From an uncultured Roseburia sp. (GTDB lineage: Bacteria > Bacillota > Clostridia > Lachnospirales > Lachnospiraceae), in NCBI GenBank assembly GCA_910587865.1, contig CAJUNX010000072.1, positions 1 to 8,773 on the forward strand: 8,773 nucleotides of DNA, in the 5' to 3' direction. The translations under genes were made by a program, and so were the position numbers. Under the pieces are notes generated by a model. The model did not search any database, had not been told where the DNA came from, and worked only from the letters and a program-made list of their open reading frames with translations. Positions within the stretch are counted from its first letter, which is position 1. Each line of letters starts with the position of its first letter. Positions 1 to 6,284 of this stretch are shown here, one piece after another.

Positions 1-115
1 GGAACGGCAAAATTTTTTACACTTCTTTTACTTCTTTATCTCACATGAGCAAATGGCGCGGGCGTGAAACGCAACAAAAACTGCGCCCTGTTTTGGCAGA
101 AATACAATAATCCGG

Positions 116-144
116 TTGACAAAATGCATCTTTCGTACTAGTAT
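116..144 (+). promoter_or_regulatory. Promoter of the nifS-nifU-rrf2 operon
   Basis: A perfect -35 box TTGACA (116-121) is followed after 17 bases by TAGTAT (139-144), which keeps the first two and last two bases of the -10 consensus. The predicted transcription start, near 150-152, falls at the edge of the perfect inverted repeat at 151-174. The first good ribosome binding site and start codon lie about 80 bases downstream. No other promoter as good was seen before nifU or the Rrf2 gene, so this one probably drives all three genes. Confidence 0.75.
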
Positions 145-150
145 TATAAA

Positions 151-174
151 TCATATCATACAGGTATGATATGA
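151..174. promoter_or_regulatory. Perfect inverted repeat, candidate Rrf2/IscR operator
   Basis: The left arm TCATATCATAC (151-161) and its exact reverse complement (164-174) are separated by only AG. The site begins seven bases after the -10 box, over the predicted transcription start, where a bound dimer would block initiation. Rrf2-family proteins bind as dimers to dyad sites and often repress their own operon. The Rrf2-like gene at the end of this operon is therefore the obvious candidate ligand. The site does not resemble the E. coli IscR type 1 consensus, so the pairing is inference. Confidence 0.7.
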
Positions 175-238
175 AATGAAAATGCCGTGCAAAGAAAATC
201 TGCTTCATACGGCAGAGAAAGGAACAGGGTGCAGGAAT

Positions 239-1429
239 ATGGACAAAAAGATCATCTATATGGATCATGCTGCGACGACCCCGGTAAGGCCGGAGGTGTT
301 GGAGGAGATGCTTCCGTATTTTACGGAGAAGTTTGGTAATCCGTCCAGTATATACAGTATTTCATCGGAGAATAAAAATGCGATTGCAAAGGCGCGTGAG
401 ACGATTGCGGGGACGATTCACACCACACCGGAGAATATTTACTTTACCGCGGGCGGTTCGGAGTCGGACAACTGGGCGTTAAAGGCGGCGGCAGAGGCGT
501 ATGCATCCAAAGGAAAGCATATTATTACGACAAAGATCGAGCACCACGCGCTGCTGCACACGTGCGAATATCTGGAGCAGAAGGGGTTTGAAGTGACGTA
601 CCTGGACGTCGATGAGAACGGGCTGGTGGATCCCGCGCGGCTGGAGAGCGCGATCCGCCCGGATACGATTCTGATCTCGATTATGTTTGCGAACAATGAG
701 ATCGGCACGATCGAGCCGGTCGCGGAGATCGGAAGGATCGCAAGGGAGCACGGCGTGCTCTTTCACACGGACGCCGTACAGGCGTATACGCAGGTGCCGA
801 TCGACGTCGAGGAGATGAAGATCGATATGCTGAGCGCGAGCGGGCACAAGATCAACGGGCCAAAGGGCGTCGGTTTTCTGTATATCCGCAAAGGGGTAAA
901 GATCCGTTCCTTCGTACACGGCGGAGCGCAGGAGCGCCGCAGAAGAGCCGGGACGGAGAACGTGCCGGGGATCATCGGTCTGGCTGCAGCCGCGCGGATT
1001 GCGACGGAGCGTATGAGCGAGCGGACGGCAGCGGAGCGAAAGATCAGGGATCACCTGATCGGGCGCATCGAATCGGAGATTCCGTACGCGAAGCTAAACG
1101 GCGACCGTACGAAGCGCCTGCCGAACAATGTGAACTTCAGCTTCTCGTTCATTGAGGGAGAATCCATGCTGATCATGCTCGACGGAAAAGGGATCTGCGC
1201 CTCGAGCGGCTCCGCCTGCACGTCGGGTTCGCTCGACCCGTCCCATGTGCTTCTGGCGATCGGCCTGCCGCATGAGATTGCACACGGTTCCCTGCGCCTT
1301 ACGATCGGCGACGGGACGACGATGGAGGAAGCGGACTATGTGGTGGATCAGTTAAAGGAGGTTGTGGAGTGGCTGCGCAGCATGTCGCCGCTCTATGAAG
1401 ACTTTGTGAAAAAAGAGCAGTCCCGATAG
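239..1429 (+). CDS. nifS: Cysteine desulfurase, NifS/IscS type
   Basis: This PLP-dependent enzyme takes sulfur from L-cysteine as a persulfide, releases alanine and passes the sulfur to the scaffold encoded next door. The 396-residue protein opens with MDHAATTPVRPEV and has the family's SESDNWALK and EHHALLHT motifs. DAVQA is followed by SGHKINGPKG, whose Lys204 is the PLP lysine, and SSGSACTSGS contains the mobile-loop catalytic Cys327. Length and residue spacing match group I (NifS/IscS) desulfurases. I chose ATG 239 because GGAACAGGG lies just upstream and MDKKIIYMDHAATTP is a normal family N-terminus. An in-frame ATG at 176 would add 21 residues, but it has no ribosome binding site and abuts the operator dyad. 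The gene is first in a three-gene operon, 46 bases before nifU. Confidence 0.96.
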   Translation: MDKKIIYMDHAATTPVRPEVLEEMLPYFTEKFGNPSSIYSISSENKNAIAKARETIAGTIHTTPENIYFTAGGSESDNWALKAAAEAYASKGKHIITTKIEHHALLHTCEYLEQKGFEVTYLDVDENGLVDPARLESAIRPDTILISIMFANNEIGTIEPVAEIGRIAREHGVLFHTDAVQAYTQVPIDVEEMKIDMLSASGHKINGPKGVGFLYIRKGVKIRSFVHGGAQERRRRAGTENVPGIIGLAAAARIATERMSERTAAERKIRDHLIGRIESEIPYAKLNGDRTKRLPNNVNFSFSFIEGESMLIMLDGKGICASSGSACTSGSLDPSHVLLAIGLPHEIAHGSLRLTIGDGTTMEEADYVVDQLKEVVEWLRSMSPLYEDFVKKEQSR

Positions 1430-1461
1430 CCGGGATGGCGCAGGGCAATGACAGAAAAGAC

Positions 1462-1467
1462 GGAGGG
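1462..1467 (+). promoter_or_regulatory. Ribosome binding site of nifU
   Basis: GGAGGG sits eight bases before ATG 1476. It fixes that start and indicates independent, strong initiation of the scaffold gene within the operon. Confidence 0.7.
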
Positions 1468-1475
1468 TGTGACAG

Positions 1476-1913
1476 ATGTACAGCGAAAAGGTAATGGATC
1501 ATTTTCAGAATCCGAGGAATGTAGGTGAGATTGAGAACGCCAGCGGCGTCGGTACAGTGGGAAACGCGAAATGCGGCGATATCATGCGGATTTATCTGGA
1601 TATCGATGACGATCAGATCATCCGCGACTGCAGGTTTAAGACATTCGGCTGCGGGGCGGCCGTGGCGACCAGCAGCATGGCGACGGAGCTGGTGAAGGGA
1701 AAATCCATCTATGAGGCGCTTAAGATCACGAACAAAGCGGTGATGGAGGCGCTCGACGGGCTGCCGCCGGTAAAGGTGCACTGCTCGCTGCTCGCGGAGG
1801 AGGCGATTCACGCGGCGCTTTGGGATTACGCCGAAAAGCACGGCATCACGATCGAGGGTCTCGAGAAGCCGAAGACGGATATCAGCGAGGACGAGGAAGA
1901 AGAAGAATATTAA
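1476..1913 (+). CDS. nifU: Iron-sulfur cluster scaffold protein, IscU/NifU N-domain type
   Basis: This cytoplasmic scaffold receives sulfur from the desulfurase and iron from the cell, builds a [2Fe-2S] or [4Fe-4S] cluster and hands it to apo-proteins. The 145-residue protein contains only the IscU-like domain. It begins MYSEKVMDHFQNPRNVG and keeps all three ligand cysteines: Cys33 in NAKCGD with the adjacent Asp35, Cys59 in TFGCGAAVATSS, and Cys103 in PVKVHCSLLAEEAI. An extra Cys52 is not a family ligand. It lacks the [2Fe-2S] and C-terminal Nfu domains of nitrogen-fixation NifU, so its role is general cluster assembly despite the customary name. The C-terminus is a strongly acidic tail (DISEDEEEEEY) of unknown function. 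It lies between the desulfurase and Rrf2 genes, in the same orientation. Confidence 0.95.
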   Translation: MYSEKVMDHFQNPRNVGEIENASGVGTVGNAKCGDIMRIYLDIDDDQIIRDCRFKTFGCGAAVATSSMATELVKGKSIYEALKITNKAVMEALDGLPPVKVHCSLLAEEAIHAALWDYAEKHGITIEGLEKPKTDISEDEEEEEY

Positions 1914-2032
1914 GCCGATACGGATCATCGGGGAAGGAATGCGTGCCGGCGGGGATGAAGGCGGACGACAAATGTAAACCGAAAGGCGTCTGATGAGGTG
2001 CGCCGGCGGCGGGGAAGGGAGTATGGATACCG

Positions 2033-2443
2033 ATGAAGATTACGACAAAAGGAAGATATGCGATTCATATTCTTTATGACCTCGCGGTGCGCGGGGAGGA
2101 TCAGCCGGTGTCAGCCAAGGAGATCGCGACCAGACAGGAGATTTCGGTCAAATACACGGAACAGATCATCTCCATCCTCAACAAGGCGGGATATGTGAGC
2201 AGCAGCCGCGGTCATCAGGGCGGCTATCGCCTGACGAAGTCCCTGAGCGAGTATGTGATCGGAGACATCCTTCGTCTGACCGAAGGATCACTTGCTCCGG
2301 TGGAGTGCCTGACCACGGACGAGAATCCGTGTCCGCGCCACGGGAAGTGTGCGACGATCCTTCTGTGGGAGAAGGTGGATCAGGCGATCCGCGACGTGGT
2401 GGATCATGTGACACTGCAGGATCTGGTGGAGTGGCAGCAGTGA
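2033..2443 (+). CDS. Rrf2-family, IscR-like iron-sulfur-responsive transcriptional regulator
   Basis: This 136-residue winged-helix DNA-binding protein has the Rrf2 signature from its first residue: MKITTKGRYAIHILYDLA, then the recognition helix EISVKYTEQIISILNKAGYV and the wing SSRGHQGGYRL. Residues 92-106 hold Cys92, Cys100 and Cys106 with His103 between them, close to the three-Cys cluster site of IscR (Cys92/98/104, His107). It can therefore plausibly bind a cluster and sense iron-sulfur status. AAGGGAG at 2015-2021 precedes ATG 2033 by 11 bases. It lies 119 bases after nifU with no terminator between, so cotranscription is likely. The perfect dyad at 151-174 is the probable autoregulatory site. 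Unlike the common order, the regulator is last in the operon. A CymR-like cysteine regulator is less likely because CymR-type proteins lack this cysteine set. Confidence 0.93.
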   Translation: MKITTKGRYAIHILYDLAVRGEDQPVSAKEIATRQEISVKYTEQIISILNKAGYVSSSRGHQGGYRLTKSLSEYVIGDILRLTEGSLAPVECLTTDENPCPRHGKCATILLWEKVDQAIRDVVDHVTLQDLVEWQQ

Positions 2444-2470
2444 GTCTGCGGTGAAGAGGATCAAATGGTG

Positions 2471-2597
2471 GAAGCAGTGATTCCGTGACCAGAGAGGATC
2501 AGGCAGAGCGGAAGCGGTGATTCCGTGACCAGAGAGGATCAGACAGAGCGGAAACAGTGATTCCGTGACCAGAGAGGATCAGACAGAGCGAAAGCAG
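2471..2597. repeat. Tandem array of a 40-bp repeat (3 copies plus a partial fourth)
   Basis: Three contiguous 40-bp units start at 2471, 2511 and 2551. They share an invariant core (TGATTCCGTGACCAGAGAGG followed by ATCAG) and differ at only a few positions near the unit borders. A partial fourth copy begins at 2591. A degenerate relative overlaps the rrf2 stop codon (about 2437-2470), where CAGTGA and AGAGGATCA recur, so the array may have grown from the 3' end of that gene. The unit length is not a multiple of three and stop codons occur in it, so it is not coding. No variable spacers separate the units, so it is not CRISPR. It would be transcribed as the 3' UTR of the iron-sulfur operon, before the terminator. 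Confidence 0.95.
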
Positions 2598-2610
2598 AAT
2601 GGGATGCATA

Positions 2611-2661
2611 AAAAAACTGCCGCGCCGGCGAATTCAGAGATCGCCGGTGCGGCAGTTTTTT
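2611..2661. terminator. Bidirectional intrinsic terminator between rrf2 and the GH3 gene
   Basis: A 21-base left arm (2611-2631) pairs with the right arm (2641-2661) around a 9-base loop, with one C/T change that leaves a G-U type pair on one strand. The GC-rich stem core (CTGCCGCGCCGGCG) is flanked by an A run on the left and a T run on the right. It therefore works as a stem plus U tract on both strands. It ends the iron-sulfur operon on the + strand and the GH3 gene on the - strand, whose stop codon is at 2668-2670. Confidence 0.93.
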
Positions 2662-2667
2662 GTGCTG

Positions 2668-4941
2668 TTACTGTACCAGTCCGTTTAACATGGCAATCAG
2701 CCCGTCGGCCTGATCTAAGGTCATTACGCCGAAGCTGATTAAGGATTTTAACGGCATGGCCGTCATCATGGCCTCCATCATGGCCTTGTCTGACTCGGAT
2801 CCGGTCAGATTTTCCTCGCTGCTGAAGATTGAATTCTTCATCGCATCCTGCATCATCTTCTGGAGCGCCGGAGCCGTGCGCGGATCGGCGAGCAGCTCGC
2901 CCATTGTCGTCGCGCCGGTCACATGGAGCGGCAGAAGCTTTGCGGTGGTGAAATGGATCGCCGCGGTCTTTTTGATATCGTCGCTGGCGTGTCCGATCAG
3001 AAGCTCATAGTCGCCGGATGCTGCGTACCAGTCGCCGAGCTCCTTGTGCCAAAAGCTTAAGTCGCGCGCGTTTATCGTCATCGTGACGGTCTTTGTCTCG
3101 CCGGGAGCGAGCGCAACCTTTGCAAAGCCCTTTAACTCTTTTACCGGACGGCAGGGCGTGCCTGTCTGATCGCTCACATACAGCTGTACGACTTCCTTAC
3201 CTGCCACAGAACCCGTGTTGGTCACTTCCACGCTCACGTCGATCGTGCCGTTATCGTCCATGGTGTCGGAGGAGAGCTTCACGTCGCCGTAGGAGAAGGT
3301 GGTGTAGGAGAGGCCGTGTCCGAATGCCCAGCGCACCGGAAGCTTCTTCGTGTCGTAATAGCGGTAGCCGACATAGACGCCCTCCGCGTATGTTACGGTC
3401 TTGCCGTCGCCCGGGAAGAATAAGTAGCTCGGGTTGTCCTCTAAGCGGTACGGGAAGGTCTCAGCCAGACGGCCGGAGGGATTCGCCTCGCCGAAGAGCA
3501 GCATATCGCAGGCTGCGCCGACGCCCTGACCGCCGAGATAAAGTTCTAAGACAGCGGCGACATCATCCGCCCACGGACATTCCACCGGGCTTCCGTTATG
3601 TAATACGACAACCGTATTTTTCTGAACGGCCGCAACGGCTGCGATCAGTCTGTCCTGGCACGCCGGCATCTTCATCGTTGTCCGGTCATATCCCTCGGAT
3701 TCAAACACATCCGGAAGGCCGGCGAAGATCACCGCGACATCGGCGTCTTTTGCTGCCGCAACGGCTGCCGCAAGCTCTGCGTCGTCGAGTTCGTCCTTAT
3801 CGCTCGGGAAACCCTTTACATAAGATACATTTCTGCCCTTTGCCTGTGCCGTCTCGAGTGCGGAGGTCACCTTGCTGGAGTTGATGTGGCTCGAGCCGCC
3901 GCCCTGATAGCGCGGTTTTTCCGCGAATTCGCCGATGTAGACGATCTTCTGGCTGCCGGTCAGCGGAAGTACGCCGTTATTTTCGAGCAGCACCGCACAT
4001 TCGGTCTCCACGGCGACTGCTTTCTCATGATCCTTGTCGCGGTCAAACACCGCTTCCGGATGTCTGTGATCCACGTAGGAGAAGATCACCTTTAAGATGC
4101 GCTCCACCGCAAGGTCGAGAAGCGATTCGTCGAGCGTGCCGTCCTTTACCGCGGCGACGATTCTCGCGTCATTTGCACCGCCGGAAGCCGGCATCTCAAG
4201 CTCAAGTCCCGCGCGGATGCCCTGTACGCGGTCGTCGATTGCGCCCCAGTCGGTCATCACGTAGCCCTCAAAGCCCCAGTCGTCGCGCAGTACCTTTGTC
4301 AGCAGCCATTCGTTGTCGGAGGAGTAGGTGCCGTTGATCTTGTTGTAGCTGCACATCACGGTCTTCGGCTGGGAAGCCGTTACGGCCTCCTCAAACGGCG
4401 GGAAATAGATCTCGCGCAGCGTCCTCTCGTCCACTTCGGAGGAACAGCTCATGCGGTTGTATTCCTGATTGTTTGCCGCAAAATGCTTGATGCTGGTGCC
4501 CACGTCCCATTTCTGCACGCCGCGGATGTAGGAGGCAGCCATCTTTCCTGCCAGGTACGGATCCTCAGAGAGGTACTCGAAGTTACGTCCGCACAGCGGG
4601 CTTCTCTTGATGTTGACGGCCGGTCCTAACAGGACGCTTAAGTCTTCCGCCTGGCATTCTTCGCCGAGCGTCTCTCCCATCTGATGAATCAGATCCACAT
4701 CAAAGCTGGATGCCGTCGCGCAGGCCGCCGGGAAACAGACTGCCACGATACTTTCGTTTAATCCCAGATGATCGCCGGCCTCGGCCTGCTTTCTTAAGCC
4801 GTGAGGTCCGTCGGATACCATTACGGCCGGGATGCCGAGCCGCTCAACGGGCTTGGTGTGCCAGAAATCGGCGCCGGAGCAGAGTCCTGCCTTTTCTTCC
4901 AGCGTCATTTCGGAAATGAGTTTTCTGATGTCTCGTTCCAT
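2668..4941 (-). CDS. Glycoside hydrolase family 3, beta-glucosidase-like, cytoplasmic
   Basis: The 757-residue protein probably cleaves terminal beta-linked sugars from imported oligosaccharides by the retaining GH3 mechanism. The N-terminal barrel (about 1-300) has VSDGPHGLR, GRNFEYLSEDP, the substrate-binding IKHFAANNQE (Lys152, His153) and VMTDWGA, whose Asp231 is the expected nucleophile. The alpha/beta sandwich domain (about 310-555) carries FESEGYDR, with Glu416 in the position proposed for the acid/base in related enzymes, and WAFGHGLSYTTF. A fibronectin III-like domain follows (about 565-660, with TNTGSVAGKEVVQLYVSD). The last 85 residues form a Met/Ala-rich helical tail, which I recall from other Firmicute GH3 proteins. 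No signal peptide is present, so it acts inside the cell. GAAAGGA (4952-4958 on the - strand) precedes the ATG. The exact sugar specificity (glucoside, xyloside and so on) cannot be read from sequence alone. Confidence 0.94.
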   Translation of the reverse strand: MERDIRKLISEMTLEEKAGLCSGADFWHTKPVERLGIPAVMVSDGPHGLRKQAEAGDHLGLNESIVAVCFPAACATASSFDVDLIHQMGETLGEECQAEDLSVLLGPAVNIKRSPLCGRNFEYLSEDPYLAGKMAASYIRGVQKWDVGTSIKHFAANNQEYNRMSCSSEVDERTLREIYFPPFEEAVTASQPKTVMCSYNKINGTYSSDNEWLLTKVLRDDWGFEGYVMTDWGAIDDRVQGIRAGLELEMPASGGANDARIVAAVKDGTLDESLLDLAVERILKVIFSYVDHRHPEAVFDRDKDHEKAVAVETECAVLLENNGVLPLTGSQKIVYIGEFAEKPRYQGGGSSHINSSKVTSALETAQAKGRNVSYVKGFPSDKDELDDAELAAAVAAAKDADVAVIFAGLPDVFESEGYDRTTMKMPACQDRLIAAVAAVQKNTVVVLHNGSPVECPWADDVAAVLELYLGGQGVGAACDMLLFGEANPSGRLAETFPYRLEDNPSYLFFPGDGKTVTYAEGVYVGYRYYDTKKLPVRWAFGHGLSYTTFSYGDVKLSSDTMDDNGTIDVSVEVTNTGSVAGKEVVQLYVSDQTGTPCRPVKELKGFAKVALAPGETKTVTMTINARDLSFWHKELGDWYAASGDYELLIGHASDDIKKTAAIHFTTAKLLPLHVTGATTMGELLADPRTAPALQKMMQDAMKNSIFSSEENLTGSESDKAMMEAMMTAMPLKSLISFGVMTLDQADGLIAMLNGLVQ

Positions 4942-4962
4942 AGCATTTTGTTCCTTTCTTAT

Positions 4963-4995
4963 TTGTGATATTGCAATTATAACAAGGTTGTGATA
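4963..4995. promoter_or_regulatory. Direct repeats TTGTGATA flanking the GH3 -10 box
   Basis: Two identical TTGTGATA octamers lie at 4963-4970 and 4988-4995, 25 bases apart. One covers the predicted GH3 transcription start and the other lies just upstream of the -10 box. AraC-family proteins use two helix-turn-helix units to contact direct repeats, and an AraC-type gene is divergent from this promoter. They are therefore candidate binding sites for that regulator, but with only two short copies chance is not excluded. Confidence 0.4.
4976..4981 (-). promoter_or_regulatory. Extended -10 promoter of the GH3 gene
   Basis: On the - strand TGTTATAAT gives a perfect TATAAT box (4981 down to 4976) preceded by a TGn extension. 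No good -35 box is found 16-18 bases upstream, which fits an extended -10 promoter that may need or respond to a regulator. The predicted start, near 4969, leaves a leader of about 28 bases to ATG 4941. Confidence 0.5.
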
Positions 4996-5113
4996 GCATT
5001 ACTATATAAAAAAACGAATTATTATCTGATTTCATGGTATTACGATAAAAAATCAATGCGGAACTTTTGAATAATTTTGTGCAGATATACCAGATATGAC
5101 CGCGCAATCCGTG

Positions 5114-5256
5114 CCGTTTCGCCGCTGAAAGCCCGCCGGCGGGGGAAGTATTGTATGGAAAGCCGTTCTGTGTCATCCTGCGGGGTGAGGCCGGTCGGAG
5201 ACAGAGAAGGAAAAACCCGTTTCGCCGCTGAAAGCCCGCCGGCGGGGGAAGTATTG
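5114..5256. repeat. Exact 40-bp direct repeat in the araC leader (two copies)
   Basis: The copies at 5114-5153 and 5217-5256 are identical over 40 bases, with a 103-base period and 63 unique bases between. Each contains the perfect 12-bp palindrome CCCGCCGGCGGG (5132-5143 and 5235-5246) and a purine run GGGGGAAG. The period is not a multiple of three, so the copies fall in different reading frames, which argues against coding use. The first copy puts GGGGGAAG in front of an in-frame ATG at 5155. The second lies just before the true araC ribosome binding site at 5269. A local duplication of leader DNA is the simplest origin. Confidence 0.95.
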
Positions 5257-5268
5257 AGGAAAAGGATC

Positions 5269-5275
5269 AGGAGGG
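5269..5275 (+). promoter_or_regulatory. Ribosome binding site deciding the araC start
   Basis: AGGAGGG ends five bases before ATG 5281, a near-ideal placement. It favours this start over the in-frame TTG at 5077 and ATG at 5155, which would translate straight through the duplicated leader segment. Confidence 0.75.
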
Positions 5276-5280
5276 ACGAT

Positions 5281-6078
5281 ATGGCGTTTCAGATGTTTCA
5301 CAGCTTTTATTATCCGGAATATATGGAGGAGACGGATCAGGAGCGGCAGATTTTTGCCCGGCCGTTTGCGGAGGTGCTCGAGGAGGGAAAAGGTGCGCGG
5401 AGCCGGAGAAGAGAGGGAGAGAAGCACTTTCTGTCCTATATCACACTGGGAAATCCCGCGCTGTTAAAGCAGCTGTTTGAGCATGCCTTTCAGAAAAATA
5501 CATTGTTTGAGCTGGGACAGCTTTCGGAGAACGCCTTAAGGCAGGCACGTTATATGATGATCTGCCATGTGACGCTCTGCTCGCGAGCCGCGATTGAGGG
5601 CGGACTGCCGGAAACACTCGCCTACTATATGAGCGACAGCTATATCCGCTATCTGGACGGGCAGACGGATATCCGCAGGATCAACGGTCTTTTGTACCCG
5701 GTGTGCCTGTCCTACGCGGAGGCGGTGCATGAGTGGCGGCTGTCCGCGTGCGGCGAACATGTCCGCAGATGCTGTGAATATATCTTTTCAAATATTCTTG
5801 CGCCGGTGACGCTGACCGACCTGAGCGATGTCTGCGGACTGACGCCAAACTATATCACGGAGCTTTTTACGAGGGAGCTTAAGATGAGCCCGATGCGCTA
5901 TATCCGCAGTCAGAAGCTGGAATACGCCAGGATCCTGCTTGCGGATCACAGCCGTTCGGTGGCACAGATTGCGGAGCACCTCTCCTTCCCGGGACACAGC
6001 AATTTTACAGAGCAGTTCCGCAGACAGTACGGCGTGACACCGTCGCAGTACCGGAAGGGGAAGCAGGGGATGGTGTGA
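5281..6078 (+). CDS. AraC-family transcriptional regulator
   Basis: The 265-residue protein ends in a typical two-helix-turn-helix AraC DNA-binding domain (about 163-262). The first HTH is LTDLSDVCGLTPNYITELFTR, followed by the linker KMSPMRYIRSQKLEYARILL. The second HTH is SVAQIAEHLSFPGHSNFTEQF, and the domain closes with YGVTPSQYRKG. The N-terminal 160 residues are not a cupin. They contain ENALRQARYMMICHVTLCSRAAIEGGLPETLAYYMSD (residues 83-119), a pattern I associate with Firmicute AraC regulators whose ligand is unknown. No membrane segment or receiver domain is visible. It is divergent from the GH3 gene, so control of that gene in response to a sugar is likely. Translation from ATG 5155 (307 aa) is possible but less favoured. 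Confidence 0.9.
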   Translation: MAFQMFHSFYYPEYMEETDQERQIFARPFAEVLEEGKGARSRRREGEKHFLSYITLGNPALLKQLFEHAFQKNTLFELGQLSENALRQARYMMICHVTLCSRAAIEGGLPETLAYYMSDSYIRYLDGQTDIRRINGLLYPVCLSYAEAVHEWRLSACGEHVRRCCEYIFSNILAPVTLTDLSDVCGLTPNYITELFTRELKMSPMRYIRSQKLEYARILLADHSRSVAQIAEHLSFPGHSNFTEQFRRQYGVTPSQYRKGKQGMV

Positions 6079-6284
6079 CGGTCCGGACGCGTGTCTGCGG
6101 GGAAAGATGTAACGTAACCGCGCTGAATACGGATTATGCGCATAGCATTGCGTTTCCGCCCCATTTTCTTTAAAGCAGAACGGACAGGATCAGATCTGCC
6201 AGATGGGGAGCATATCATTCTGCGGACTTTTCTGGATTTCATTTGTTTCGATACGTTTCGCTGACTTTTCAAATTTTCATGGAA

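Noticed and set aside
55..90. Small hairpins (GCGT-GAA-ACGC and GGCGC/GCGCC) that might be a terminator of an upstream gene
   Set aside because: The stems are four to five pairs and no proper U tract follows; the upstream gene is not in the window.
176..238. Extended nifS start at ATG 176 adding 21 residues
   Set aside because: It has no ribosome binding site, begins two bases after the operator dyad with a very short leader, and the extra residues do not belong to the family N-terminus.
1914..2032. Hairpin from CCGGCG near 1948 and CGCCGG near 2001 as an intra-operon terminator
   Set aside because: The loop is about 50 bases and no U tract follows, so read-through into the Rrf2 gene is more likely.
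2471..2597. CRISPR array
   Set aside because: The 40-bp units are directly contiguous with no unique spacers, and no cas genes are nearby.
3093..3884. 263-codon + strand frame inside the GH3 gene
   Set aside because: It is an Arg/Ser/Pro-rich antisense shadow of a clear glycosidase coding sequence, with no domain signature.
5077..5280. N-terminal extension of the AraC regulator from TTG 5077 or ATG 5155
   Set aside because: The segment runs through a non-triplet-period duplication, has no family similarity, and a near-perfect AGGAGGG precedes ATG 5281.
6079..6284. Possible gene or terminator between araC and lysR
   Set aside because: No credible coding frame was found. The only pairing (GCAGAA 6176-6181 with TTCTGC 6219-6224) has a 37-base loop and is too weak to call.
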